64,000 nt of DNA. Source: Scedosporium boydii (taxonomy: Eukaryota > Ascomycota > Sordariomycetes > Microascales > Microascaceae). The first letter of the stretch is position 1. Every line of letters starts with the position of its first letter. Location of the stretch: assembly GCA_002221725.1 (NCBI GenBank), contig NJFT01000038.1, positions 124,001 to 188,000 of the forward strand, given 5' to 3'. The notes below the pieces were generated by a model. The model had not been told where the DNA came from and did not search any database. It saw nothing but the letters and a program-made list of their open reading frames with translations. Below, piece by piece: positions 1-11,265 of this stretch. The position numbers and the translations under genes are program-made.

Positions 1-3000
1 CCAAGCGGTGGCGCTCTCCCCCGAGTACAAAAGTGACAGGACGTATCTGTCAGGCGGTCTTGCTGGCAATCTTATCCTCACTGTCGGCGGTCAACCCGGC
101 AGGAGTGTCTCGACAACCATAGGAACCGCTGCGGCAACAGCGTCCGGGTGGCTGGGAAGCATGGGTATCGGTACCAACACTGGCAAGGATACTATCCTTC
201 ACTCTGGTGAAGGCACGATCAGCACCATCAAGTGGTCCTTATCTGGAAAATACGTCGTGTGGCTCAACGAGCATGGCATCAAGATCATGCGTACCAAGCT
301 CAAGCTCGAGAGTAGCGACCAGGAGGATGCGTGGAAGCGCATTGGCCATATCGACCGGCCGCAGACAGATGAGTGGGAAACGATGGCCAGCGTGTGGAAA
401 GGCCGTGCGGAGTGGATTGACGAGCAGGCCCTTGAGTCTGACGAGTCGGAAACGCGCCCGGAAGATGTTGCCGCATCCCCTGCAGCCGATCTACTTCGTC
501 GCCAGGCAAAGGCGAGCACGCGGTCTATCGAGCGGTTACTAGTCGGCTGGGGTGGTACGATTTGGATTATCCATGTGCACCCGGGTGGGATCGGTGTTGG
601 GACAGATGTCGGGGAGAGAAGTGTCGGGAGGGCCGAGATTGCGAAAGTGTTAGTATTTACCCCCTCACGTTCTGCTGATTGTGGCCTTAAAATGATTTTC
701 TGACTGGCTTATGCTATCCCAAAGACTCCGCATGGACTGTATCATCTCCGGCATCTCTTTGTACACCGAAAACCTCTTGCTTGTACTGGCTTACTGCCAG
801 CCTGATGACGAAGACGAAGAGGAAGAGAGTAATGATGGATCATCGCCTCAAAAGTCTCAGAAAGGTCATCGATCACAATCCTCTACGTCTACCGTCAGTA
901 GTGAGCCTCGGGGCGGTATCCGCCGCCGACAGAACAACCTTCCACCCGAACTACGCTTGATCGACCTCGCTTCTCAAGCCGAGGTAGACAAAGACGGCCT
1001 CAGTGTCAGCCGCTACGAGCGGTTGTCGTCCGCCGATTATCACCTAGGCATTCTTCCAGCACGTAATGCTGCATCGGCAGTAGTCTCCCAGCGGGGAGCT
1101 CTCGGCGCCATTGCAGGAATAGGCACGGAGATGTGGAACGCCGCCATTAACCCAAGGTCACTTTTTAGCTCTGGGGCAAGCATCATGAGTAGAGGCAGTG
1201 CTGAAGATACAGCGTCTAGTCTTAGGAGCAGTGGCGGTATGGGAGTGACTGGGCTGTCGCCAGCTACAGTTCATCCCAACCTCGTCAAACCAGGCGCCAA
1301 GATCTTCATCCACAGCCCTTACGATTGTATTTTGGCAACCAAGCGAGATCTAGGCGATCACCTCAATTGGCTCGTTGAGCACAAACAGTACAAACAGGGA
1401 TGGGAGCTCCTCGACGAACACCCAGAAATCCTTACGGGACCAACCGAGAGGGCACCTGAAGCATTGCCATCCACGCCTAGCAAGGCCGAACCTGAAGAGG
1501 TCTACGACGACCGCTCCTCTATCACAGAACTTCCAGGACACGCCTTGTTTTCATCAGCAGCCAAGGAGAAGAGGAGAATTGGAGAGCTCTGGATTCAAGA
1601 GCTTGTCGAAGCCGGTGACTGGGTAACAGCAGGACAGGTTTGCGGCAAGGTCCTCAACACCCCTGACCGATGGGAGAAGTGGGTTTGGACATTTGCCGGC
1701 GCGAAGAAATTCGACGATATTGTCAACTACATCCCAACTGCACCCATGACACCACCAGCGCCCAAGACCATCTACGAGGTTGTTCTCGGCCATTACATCC
1801 AGACGGATAAACTCCGATTCCGGGACCTTCTCGAAAGATGGCCGACGGAACTCTTCGACGTCAACGCCATCACGACGACGCTGGAGAACCAGCTCACCTA
1901 CCGGGACGTGAGGGAAGACAGCGTCGAGGGCGGAGAAAAAGGACGCGACTGGCGAATCGTCATAGAAAGCCTGGCAAAGCTTCACGAGGCGAGCGGGCGA
2001 TACCGAGAAGCTCTCAAATGTTACATCCGGCTCCAAGACGCGGACTCTGCCTTTAGGTTGATAAGAGACTTCCACTTGGCGGATGCGGTGGCCGATGACA
2101 TTCCAAAATTCATCGGGCTGCGTGTACCGGCGGACAAGATGGATGATATGGGGGCTGGTGATTTCGAGGCAGCGACGTCCGAAGCTATCTCGTTGCTGGT
2201 GGGCGAGGCTCAGCATGGGTTGGTGAAGCCGAGGGATGTGGTTTCACAGCTGGAGAAGCAAAACTTGAATCTGTACCTGTTCTTCTACCTGCGAGGTCTT
2301 TGGAGAGGCGAGGGCTGTCAGGAGCATGGCATCGAGAGCCGCGATAGGCTTTTGGTAGAAACGAAATCGCTGGTTGATGACTTTGGAGATCTTGCTGTGC
2401 GGTTGTTCGCCATGTATGATCGCACGCTCTTGATGGAGTTCCTTCGGACGTCGGAATCCTACGCCTTTGAAAAGGTTAGTTATTTCTGTTCCTCCCACCC
2501 AGTCACAGAAAGGTCTATGTTTTAGCTCACCACTAACCTTGACTAGGCTGTCCAAGAGTGCGAGCAGTACAATTATGACGACGAACTAGTCTATCTTTAC
2601 TCAAAGACAGGGCAGATGAGGCGTGCCCTCTTCCTCATCATCGACCGACTGCACAACGTCAAGAAGGCGATCGATTTCGCCAAGGAGCAAGATGACCCCG
2701 ACCTGTGGGAAGACCTACTCACCTATAGTATGGACAAGCCAAGCTTCATCCGCGGTCTGCTCGAGCAGGTGGGGACAGCCATCAACCCCATCACATTGGT
2801 GCGGCGTATACCCGAGGGGCTAGAGATCGAGGGCCTCCGAGAGGGCATCAGACACATCATGAAGGAGCACGAGATCCAGTATTCGATAAGCGAGGGCGTC
2901 GCGAGGGTCCTCCGAAGCGAGGTCGCGGCGGCGCAAAGGGAATTGCGAAAGGGCCAGCAGAGAGGCATCAAGTTCGAATCGGTGCCGAGCTCTGACGTCG

Positions 3001-3016
3001 TCCCGGAATCGGAAGC

Positions 3017-3048
<32 letters not shown>

Positions 3049-3353
3049 CCGCCACGGTCAAGGAGGTCGATATCTTCGCCGAGCCTGCTAAGCCGGGTCA
3101 CTGCTCAAAGTGCCATAAGCCGTTCACGGACTTTGAGGTAGAGAGCCTCGTGGGCTTTGCCTGCGGACATGTGTTTCATCTTTCGCACCTGATGGAAATC
3201 ATACGGCCCGGCGCCGCGTTGGAAGCGCCGTTTAGCGTCGACGAGGAGGATCGTGGGGGGAGGTATCTGGTGGGGATGAAGGTCACGCATGCGAGGTTGC
3301 TGAAGGATAGGTTGCGTGGGGGGTGTCCTATTTGTGCAAAGAAGGAGAAATAA
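1..3353 (+). CDS. VPS41: Vacuolar protein sorting protein VPS41 (5' partial)
   Basis: This is the 3' part of VPS41, a subunit of the HOPS tethering complex that acts in fusion of vesicles and endosomes with the vacuole. The reading frame is open from the window edge, so the start and most of the N-terminal WD40 propeller lie outside. Visible exons are 1-648, 725-2474 and 2547-3353; the introns (649-724 and 2475-2546) both start GTTAGT and keep the frame. The second exon opens with a conserved stretch around DCIISGISLYTENLLLVLAY. A clathrin heavy-chain-like helical region follows. The C-terminus is a RING-H2-type zinc domain (CSKC, then CGHVFH, then CPIC). An acidic linker with nine consecutive Asp, encoded by a pure GAC run at 3021-3047, precedes the RING. 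Family assignment is firm; the exact splice sites are inferred from frame and consensus. Confidence 0.93.
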
Positions 3354-4304
3354 GGTGCTAGGGGAGGGGGCATATATATCTGGATTGTACATATGGGACG
3401 TCATTTCCAAGGTTGTCGCTTTCTCAGAGACGGTTTTCGTACGTCTTGAGCCTCTCTTTTGTTTTCTTGATGGCCATGTTTAGGAGATGTAGGAGTTCAT
3501 CTTTGCGGGATGTTGTTCACTCGAGGGTAGATTTGAGGGAGAGGCGTTTCTGGCTCCAATAGATCGATTTCCATTTCAAAGATGTTTCGTTCGTGTCTAG
3601 ACTTCCCCTCGACGTCATGAACAGGGCTCCTCGGCCAACTGTGCCAATGCTCGAGTTGGCATCTTGAGACTCTTCTCTGGCTGTCCCCTTTCTCTGGCCA
3701 GAGATGCAACAAGGAAGGAAAAAGAACAAAGTAAAATGATTTGGAAGAAAAAAAGTCTGTCGACGACTAAGCTTTAGCTTGATACACAGATCAAAGGATC
3801 ACAATCACTCTCTTCTTCTATTGAAAAAAGAAACCTGTGAAAAATAAAAAAAAATAAAAATAATAATTTCACACAATCAGTGAAGTACAGTGCATATGTA
3901 CCTTAATAACACGTTGATCCAGCACTTTAATTGGCTGTAAAATGACAGTACAAAAATACCGGTCACACGGTCCGGAGCTCACGCGGAGGTCACCTCCGTA
4001 AATTGCGGGATCGTGGGATCTTGGACACAATCACTCCCGCCCCCAGAAAACCTATAAAGGGAGAGCTCCTTTCTGGGTTTTTCTCCTTTTAAATTTTCTT
4101 CTTCTCCAAATAACCCTGGATTGGAACCCTCTGCATTGCAGTTTCATCAGGTTTTCATCAAAAATAACTGCCGTTTCATCATCAGCATACCTACTTTCAT
4201 CCATTATCATCTTTGATATCAAGCATTCGTCAAGTAAGTCTTCGGTCCTCGTCCTCTGCCCTAGATGCCCTCGTGGGTTTTCCTAACGCATTCTGTCTGC
4301 CAGA
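3354..4304. other. Intergenic: VPS41 3' region and promoter of the next gene
   Basis: No coding region is seen. An A/T-rich stretch (about 3720-3900) follows the VPS41 stop codon. The right half looks like the promoter and leader of the gene at 4305: a TATA box, a pyrimidine-rich leader (about 4075-4110) and a probable leader intron (GTAAGT at 4234, AG at 4303) that ends directly before the start codon. Confidence 0.6.
4053..4058 (+). promoter_or_regulatory. TATA box of the small secreted/membrane protein gene
   Basis: TATAAA lies in the context CCTATAAAGG, about 250 bp upstream of the start codon at 4305 and about 180 bp upstream of the probable leader intron. It is followed by a CT-rich leader, the usual layout of strongly expressed fungal genes. 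Confidence 0.6.
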
Positions 4305-5090
4305 ATGGTCGCCCTTGCTCGCATCATTCCTGTTGTTCTCATTCTGGCGACTCTCGTCCGCCCTATTGTGAGCGAGAACGAGAACGAGAACGGTAAGCTC
4401 TACTTCTTCCTCCTCCCCATATCGACTGCTCCAATCCTAGGTAAAGGGAAGTGCTAACCCATTTTTAGACGATGGCCAGAAGTGTCCCAAGGGTACGTTT
4501 GGCACTTCGCTCTGTTTGTCCTATTCCAACGAATATGCTTCACGGCAAGGATCTCCTCCTCCCCAACCCCCGTTCCCATTTCCAACGGTCACTCTACTAC
4601 CCAAGACCAAAGGCGCTTCCAATGCCGCTGGTTTCATCTGGCCTCCAAGACCATTAGTCAATACCTACCAGCTATCATCCCCCTTCCTGAGAACCATCTA
4701 CTAACTCCTGTCTTCTCTCTCTTTTAGACAGCCACCCTCCCTTTTTTGGCCACTCCTCTACATGTTGTTCCGGGGACGGTATGACCTTTGGTAAGAGTCT
4801 CGTTTTCCTGTTTTATCTTGCACCAATATCTAACACTGATCCTATTATCAGCCACACCGAAGAGTGCCGAATGCGCCGCCGCCCCCAACAACCCGAACCC
4901 GTCCAACTCCCCGTCTAAGCGAACCACCCCCAACGACACCGCTGCCTTCAAGCAGAACTTGGCCAGCGGGGCCAATTACGTCCACGAAGTGGTTTACGGC
5001 CTCGCCGTCGTTACGATTCTCCTTTCCGTCTGTTGGGTGGATGGGGGGGGGATGCCTGATGAATTTCTCTCTTCTCTGTTTAACGACTGA
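4305..5090 (+). CDS. Small secreted or membrane-anchored protein, family unknown
   Basis: A four-exon model gives 137 residues: 4305-4392, 4469-4492, 4728-4790 and 4852-5090. All junctions are phase 1 with GT-AG ends, and the branch-like CTAAC/CTAAT motifs sit before the acceptors. The first 23 residues (MVALARIIPVVLILATLVRP) form a clear signal peptide or anchor. A short Glu-Asn repeat (ENENEN) comes next, then a small region with four cysteines (QKCPK, STCCSG, AEC). A second hydrophobic segment lies near the C-terminus (VVYGLAVVTILLSVCW). The second intron is long for this genome (235 nt). The sequence is not recognised. It could be a small cysteine-containing surface protein or an effector-like protein; the two hydrophobic ends favour membrane association. 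The promoter with TATA box and leader intron suggests strong or induced expression. Confidence 0.6.
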
Positions 5091-5628
5091 GCGATGGAGT
5101 TTTCGCGGTTATGATCATAGATATGAGTTTACGAGGTCATGACATGGTTTTGAAAAAGTGGGAATTGGTTTCTGGTGAACTTTGGCGTTTTGAGCTATAA
5201 TCGAAAGAAGAAATCATTCCCCAATATTTTTCTCCTTCGGAAAGAGTCTCCTGTAAATGTCTATGTCGCAGTTCGTACAGTCTCTGACGCTGGTATTGAT
5301 ATCCCGGAGAAAGTAAACGTGGGCGTGGCCGAAGATTTGAACCAGCCGGATATAACTGAGCTGGCCATCCAGAGCCTCGTCACCTCAGCCATCGAACATC
5401 ATTGTTTCAGGAAACACGACGTAGTCTACAACATTTGGGCCGATTCTCACTTGTATCAATGAAGGGAATCTTGATACGACCGCCTTCTTCTCTGACAACT
5501 GCTCCACTTCTCTCCCCCGCCCCCCCAAAACTAGATTTACGACATCAGCCACGACGAAGCCTGATAGAAATTACTTCATATTGACAATCTCACATCCTCC
5601 CCATCACTATCAAGACATGCCTCCTCCA
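5091..5628. other. Intergenic between convergent genes
   Basis: Facing 3' ends of the small secreted protein gene and the FAD oxidase gene. Short open frames here resemble no protein that I recognise. Confidence 0.5.
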
Positions 5629-7622
5629 CTACGAAGCCGTGGCCGCGCTTACCTTGCAGAGCGGTCCATTCTGCGAAGGAAACACATCCCCCTCCGCCTT
5701 CCTCACAGCCCACCCCTCACTCCCCACCGTACTCGGCGCCCAAAATACATTCCACGGATCCCTCCTCTTCTTGATCTGCAGTAGCCTGTCATACTTATTC
5801 CCAAAGTAGCTCTGCTGCCAATTGGGCTCCTCGACGTCCGACTCGTTGATATACGCGCCGCCATCGGCCGTCACGTTCCGCAACTTGTTCACGACTGCGT
5901 TGAAGGGCTCCGTCTTGGAAATATCGCCCGTGTAAAAGATGTCGGCGTGCATGTACGTGTCGCGGAAGGCGGGGTTCAGACCGCTTTCGGCGCCGGGCCA
6001 GCCTGCGATTGTGGAGGTAGGGCTCATGAAGATGCCGTGGAAGGTGTACGTGGCTTCGACGATCTCGCGCACGGCGGCCATAGTCTGGACGAAGAGGTCT
6101 TCGTCCTTCCAATTCTTGCGCGGGAAGAGCCTGCTGGCGAAGCGCTGGCTGCCGGGCGCGTCGCCCGTGCCGCCATTGGAAGAAGGAGCCCAGTTGGACG
6201 TCGGCGTCACGGTGATGTTCTTGACGGGGATGCCCGCCTCGCGGAGGGAGTCCCAGAGCGGCGTGAGGAAGTAGATGATTTCCTCGTCGCTAAGGTCGGG
6301 GAACTCGTTGTCGGCCGTGAAGGTGTACGAGTTCTTGCCGGTGTAGGTGACGTAGTTGTAGGACGTGCCGCCGACCTCGGTGATGTATTGGCCGTACCAG
6401 TGGTATAGGTTGACGGCGGTCCAGAAGGCCTCGACATCGACGTCCTTGCCGGTTTGGAAGGAGAGAGCGGCGTTTCGGACTACGACGCGGGGGTGGGCTT
6501 TGACGATGGCAGAGGTTACGATACCATAAGTGCCTGGAGAGGGGGAAAATGTCAGTTAGCTGTTTGAACTCTCAATGCGAGACGCCAAGTTTAGGAGAAA
6601 GGGGAACTAACTTGGACCGCCTCCACGGAGAGCGTAGAACAGATCAGTGTTCTCTTCAGTATCAGCAGTAACGAATCGCCCATCAGCCGTAACAACCTGA
6701 AGCGACAGAATCTGGTCCGCGCCCATGCCGTACCACGACGAAAGAGCATTGTGGCCGCCGCCCTGGAACCACCCGCCGTAAACACCGACGGTGTATCGGC
6801 CGGGCGTGACAAAGGTGACGTTGTGCTCGTCCATGAAGTTGTACATCTCCCACGACTCGAGGCCGGCGCCGACGCGGGCTGCGGGGCCCTTGTATCGGCC
6901 CTGCGTGTACTCGGGGAGGAATTCGAACTGCTTGAGGAAGTGAGTCCAGACGCTGATGGACCCTGCGCCGACGCTGCGGCCGAGGAAGTCGTGGCCAGTG
7001 TTCCTTTGAACAGAATCCGGTTAGTTTTATTTACATTTTCCCTTAGTCTGTTAGAGAGAGAGGCATTTCAAACTCACTTGATAATGAGACGGATGTTCTT
7101 GTTCCGAGCAAAGTTGACAGCCGTTTGAATCTGCCAAACCTCCGTCACATTGACCACATACTCGGGAAACCCTCCATGAGTACAAGTCGTATTCGGCTTC
7201 ACCTCCAACGGACACGTATTCCCCTGTGGCCACGCCGTCAACACGCTAAGCGGATCATCGATAAAGAAACGATTCGAGCCGGAATTGGTCCTGATATCTC
7301 GACACTTAGCCTCGTCGTACAGAGGGTGATCCTTGTAGCACACGGCGGTGGGCGGGTCGGGCTTGAGCAGGGCGCCCTCAAGGAACTCGCCTAGGCGCTC
7401 CCACTCGCGGTCGCTGGGCCACTCGGCGGTGCCCGGGGTGGCTTTGCACTCGGCTCGGGAGAGCCTGGGACGGGAGGCGTCGCCGAAGTAGATGTCGGAG
7501 TAGCCTCCTTGGCCTCGTTGGAAGTTCTCTTCCGTGAGGTCGAGGTCCTCGAAGGGGAAGTTGAAGCACTTCGCCCCTCCGAAGAGGCCTAAGAGGATGG
7601 TGGGAAGCAAGAGGTCACGCAT
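5629..7622 (-). CDS. Secreted FAD-linked oxidoreductase (BBE-type)
   Basis: Exons 7622-7078, 7003-6612 and 6533-5629 give 613 residues. Residues 1-19 form a signal peptide (MRDLLLPTILLGLFGGAKC). The middle is a PCMH-type FAD-binding domain: the motif KNTGHDF spans the first exon junction and carries the histidine (about residue 186) that in this family holds FAD covalently. GGGHNALSSWYGMGADQIL is the second flavin-contacting segment. The C-terminus (SYFGNKYDRLLQIKKRRDP) is the berberine-bridge domain. Family members oxidise alcohols, sugars or alkaloid-like substrates with oxygen; the substrate here is unknown. The position that is Cys in bicovalently flavinylated members (before TVGVYGG) is Arg, so only the His link is expected. 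Several N-glycosylation sequons (NTT, NVT) fit secretion. No biosynthetic partners adjoin it. Confidence 0.9.
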
Positions 7623-9119
7623 TGTGGCGCACGGGTGGGTGGGGAAAGAAGGTCAATGCAAGATCGGACCGGGAACAGCAGGGGAACGTGGCCTCGTGTG
7701 TGAGCACACCGATGAGGATCCTCTTTTTCTCGATCGAACGGGAGGAGCTTTTTCCCTGGTTCTCGAGAGCGAAATCCAGGGTACGTGCAGCGGCAGCCCT
7801 TCGCTTTATACGTTCCGTGGGTTCAGCATCATGGCAAGCAAGCAAACGCACTACTTTTCGGCACGTATGGATCCCTCTTCCGCTCTCCCGCTCGATCCTA
7901 GCATGCCGACATGCCTGGTCTTGCTCGGCTCTATCCCCGCTCGTGCGGGGGACGCGATCCAAGGCAGGGACCCAATGGCACTGCTGTTGGTCATTTAGTT
8001 CTGTCGGATACGATGGCTTCGTTCCGTCTGGGGTGTCTGCCTACATACAGGGTGTGTGCATCGTGGGAGTCCCGTTTGGTTGGGATCAAGCCACCACGGG
8101 GCACACACAATATGTTGATGATGGCCGCTTCCTTGTATGACGAGAGCTTGCCGAGCATGCGTTCCTGCGTTCGGATAAAGCCACGGCCAGGAACGGTGGC
8201 AGACGTTCCATTGGGAAAGCCTGCTGGCCACATTAGCTGCCGAGATGCACTGGTCGGTTGGTGTGGGGGAGGTCGACCCGCGGCAGAAGCATTTCACTTT
8301 ACCAGCAGCCACGCCGGCCACTGCCATCGTGAGCCGGATGAAGTGGACTGACAAAGTTGGTCCACGATCACCCGCGAACGATATAGCAAAACGAAAATAG
8401 TACCCCACAAAGTGCCAAGGAAAGCTTCGCGCTACGTTAAAGTACGAGAGCAATACAGTATAGCAGGTTTGAACACGGGACGGACGGTGGGGCGAGATCA
8501 ATAAAAGCAGGATCTAATATCGGAACACATTACTTCGTACACTGGTGTAAGAAGGGTCGGGAGCTTAGGGGTGGAGGAGGCACCTCTCTGCTTCGTTTAG
8601 CCGCGTCGGGTTCGGTGGAATTCAATCGGAGGCTCGAGGAGGCTCAATAGATGACCGAATTGTTCCCTCGCTCTCACGCTCTATTTATCCAGCCATCCCG
8701 CCCCTAGATCTTGTTGGAGAGGGGGGGAAGATCAGGACCAACACCGGGTCCACCGGGTATAGGGCAGTATGGGGTAGCACACGAGAGCGGCTGGAAATGC
8801 GGGTTTAATATGCGCTTTGCTCGGCTGGATGTGTTTGGATTGCAATATAAGTCGTTGCGGCTTGAGATCTCCCCAACCCGACCGATGCTGGATTGGATCG
8901 ACATTGCTGCTGTTGGTTCCTCGAATCCAGGTCCCCAATTCACTTTAGATTCTGGAGCGGGGTATAGCTGAGACTCAAATCGGGAGATGAATTGGTGCCC
9001 TCTTCTCTCATGTTCGGGGTCCAGTTCTAAGCGACGAGCACAAGATTGCTTTGTTTTTTTCCGAGGTAAACCGTATGACTAGACATTGCAATTGGCGAGG
9101 AAAAAGCAAGAATAGTCAA
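7623..9119. other. Intergenic, 1.5 kb
   Basis: Upstream region of the FAD oxidase and downstream region of the PUA/ASCH-like gene. Only short unsupported open frames occur on both strands. No repeat or RNA gene was seen. Confidence 0.5.
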
Positions 9120-9767
9120 TTACGCTCCTGTAGATCTAAACTCTGGTTCCAAACCAGTGATTGAGGACGTTTGTTTCCGCCTACTAGTGTGTCGGGGCTT
9201 ACAGGTTGATTTCGATCTGTGAACTCCTCCGGGTGGTCCATTCTTCTGTCGACCGGGGCGTGTGGTCAGAGGTACCGACTTTGGTTTAGCTTCACCATCC
9301 CCAAGGCTCCCCTCGGGAGAGACAGAAGGGACGGAGTCAAAGACTAGTCGCAGCGATGTAGTGCTCAGAGCCGCGGCCATCGCCGGCTTGACAAAACAGT
9401 ATTTCTGGGGCGCTCCGCCCAACCAACCGTTCGACTTCAGAGTAGCGAGGGAATAGGGCTCGGGCAGTTCCTCAAGTTTAAGAATTTCGTAGGCATACTT
9501 GACGCGACCTTCTAGGTCTCCGCGGTCAAACTCGTCATTTCTCAAGCCTTTAGGGTCGCGAATCTCCCCTGGTCGCTTCCCGGGGCTTATAGTTGCAACG
9601 TACCGGATCAACGAGGCAGGGCTCGTCTCGTAGATCCAGAGTCTCTTCACAAACAATGGTAGGAGGTAATTGCGGAACTCGTGGTTCTTGACTCGACAGA
9701 CGATATTAGCAACATGTTGCGGATGAATCGAAAGTATCAAATCACGCTCTGGTGTGGTTTCGGCCAT
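9120..9767 (-). CDS. Conserved fungal protein with a PUA/ASCH-like fold
   Basis: A single exon of 215 residues when read from the Met at 9767 (MAETTPERDLILSIHPQHV). The frame stays open up to 9941, but the upstream part reads like leader sequence, and conservation should begin at the DLILSIHP strand. The motif sequence (HVANIVCRVKNHEFRNYLLP, then RLWIYETSPAS, then GKRPGEI, and later GAPQKYCFV) matches, from memory, small fungal proteins with an ASCH/PUA-like beta-barrel, a fold used for binding RNA or modified bases. The C-terminal 70 residues are basic, Pro/Ser-rich and probably disordered. Function is unknown; RNA binding is only an inference from the fold. Confidence 0.7.
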   Translation of the reverse strand: MAETTPERDLILSIHPQHVANIVCRVKNHEFRNYLLPLFVKRLWIYETSPASLIRYVATISPGKRPGEIRDPKGLRNDEFDRGDLEGRVKYAYEILKLEELPEPYSLATLKSNGWLGGAPQKYCFVKPAMAAALSTTSLRLVFDSVPSVSPEGSLGDGEAKPKSVPLTTRPGRQKNGPPGGVHRSKSTCKPRHTSRRKQTSSITGLEPEFRSTGA

Positions 9768-11265
9768 GGCTTGATCAGAAGCAAATGATGGAGTAGACAG
9801 TGATAGATCCACACTCCACGCCTCCACGCTATGAGGGACGATGGCAGACGGGCTGGAGATCCAGAGTCTGGGAAGCAAAAGCCAGGAGTCGGGAGTCAGA
9901 AGCAGAAGGAGAAAGATGAGATAGACGGCTACGCCGCACAATGTGTCGGCCCAACGGGCATATCAAGCAAGCTTAAATCTTGGACAGGCCGTTGTCCGAT
10001 ACCTCAACTCCATTGCATGAGACAGGAGTGCCATCGCGTTGGCTGCGCCGATCTGTTGAGCTGCAGCTTCATCAGTGTCCGCCTGCAGGAATTTCGCCAT
10101 CCTTCACCGCCTTCATGGTCGGGCTGACAGTGTTTTCGGTACTTTAGACTGTGTGAGCACTCACACAAACTGGGATGTACCCTGTACCTTGGAGTCACAG
10201 AGAAATAGAGAAATGGATCAACTTCGGCATTGTGCGCAGGGTACCTCCTACATTTCCTGGTCCTTCCGCCATGTACCCGCTCAGGCATCAGTTCAATATC
10301 CAACGACCCGCCCCGAATGGTCTTCCCTTGATGTCGTGTCGGTAAATCAGCAGACGGCAGAAGAGGCGAGGGAGGTGAGGTCTCTTCTTAATGACTGTCG
10401 TAAACGGGAAGCCGATGGGAAGATGATGGAACAGGGCAAAGAACAAGGGAGTTGGACTCAAGAGACCCTGGGGCCTAACGAAGGTCGGATTTCGATGCCG
10501 CAGCTACTCTTTCCCTCTAATGCCACGACATATCGAGAAATCGTAACCTGTTCAATTAGTTTACGAGATTCGTTCGCGTGAATCCAATTTAAGATGGAAA
10601 ATAAGCCCCCCCGAGTGCTTGAATTTTAATTGCGCGAACCCACTCAATGAGGCCATCTTTCACAATATCAATATCCCAGCCGCGAGGATCATCGCCTTAG
10701 AAGGTTGACTATGCTCTAAGCTGACAACCTGACGGGTAGTAATTGTTTTCAATCAGGATTAACCGAGCCCCATTGGAGTCAAGGATGTCTTCGATTCTTT
10801 CGAGCTTGTTACTAGTTTCTGCCCTAGGATAACAACGTAAGACTCCATTAGAGAAGCATGATATCGCCCAAGTCCATCACTTGCGTACTTAAGCACAATC
10901 GTCCGGTCGTCAGTTAAACACAGCTCATACAGCATCATCTCCGTTGAAAACTGGATGTGGATGTGGATGTGGATGTGGATGTGGATGTGGATGTGGGCGT
11001 GGGCGTGGGCGTGGGCGTGGTAATCGATGAGAGTATGGGTGATGGGGATCGTGGTGAGGCTGGCCAGTGTCGAGGTTGGAAGCAAAGGGCAAGGGCCGAC
11101 TCTCCATATTGTATCGAATCCCATCGCAGCGTATATTCAAACTCGCGTCAAAGTCCAAGAAAATGACAATACAAACCTCCATCTCATCAAGTCATATCCT
11201 GCAAGCCATGTCCTGCCATGCTCGTTCATCTTCATGACAACCTCACTCCTCCAAAAGCACAACTT
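9768..11265. other. Intergenic, 1.5 kb
   Basis: Contains the hexanucleotide satellite at 10953-11018. An open frame at 10075-10581 (plus, 168 codons) shows no signal peptide, domain or family resemblance and is not called as a gene. Confidence 0.5.
10953..11018 (+). repeat. Compound hexanucleotide microsatellite
   Basis: Seven perfect GGATGT units (10953-10994) run directly into four perfect GGGCGT units (10995-11018). The switch of two bases at once within an uninterrupted 6-bp period suggests that both halves expanded separately. It lies between genes, about 250 bp beyond the stop codon of the PLC-like gene. Confidence 0.95.
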
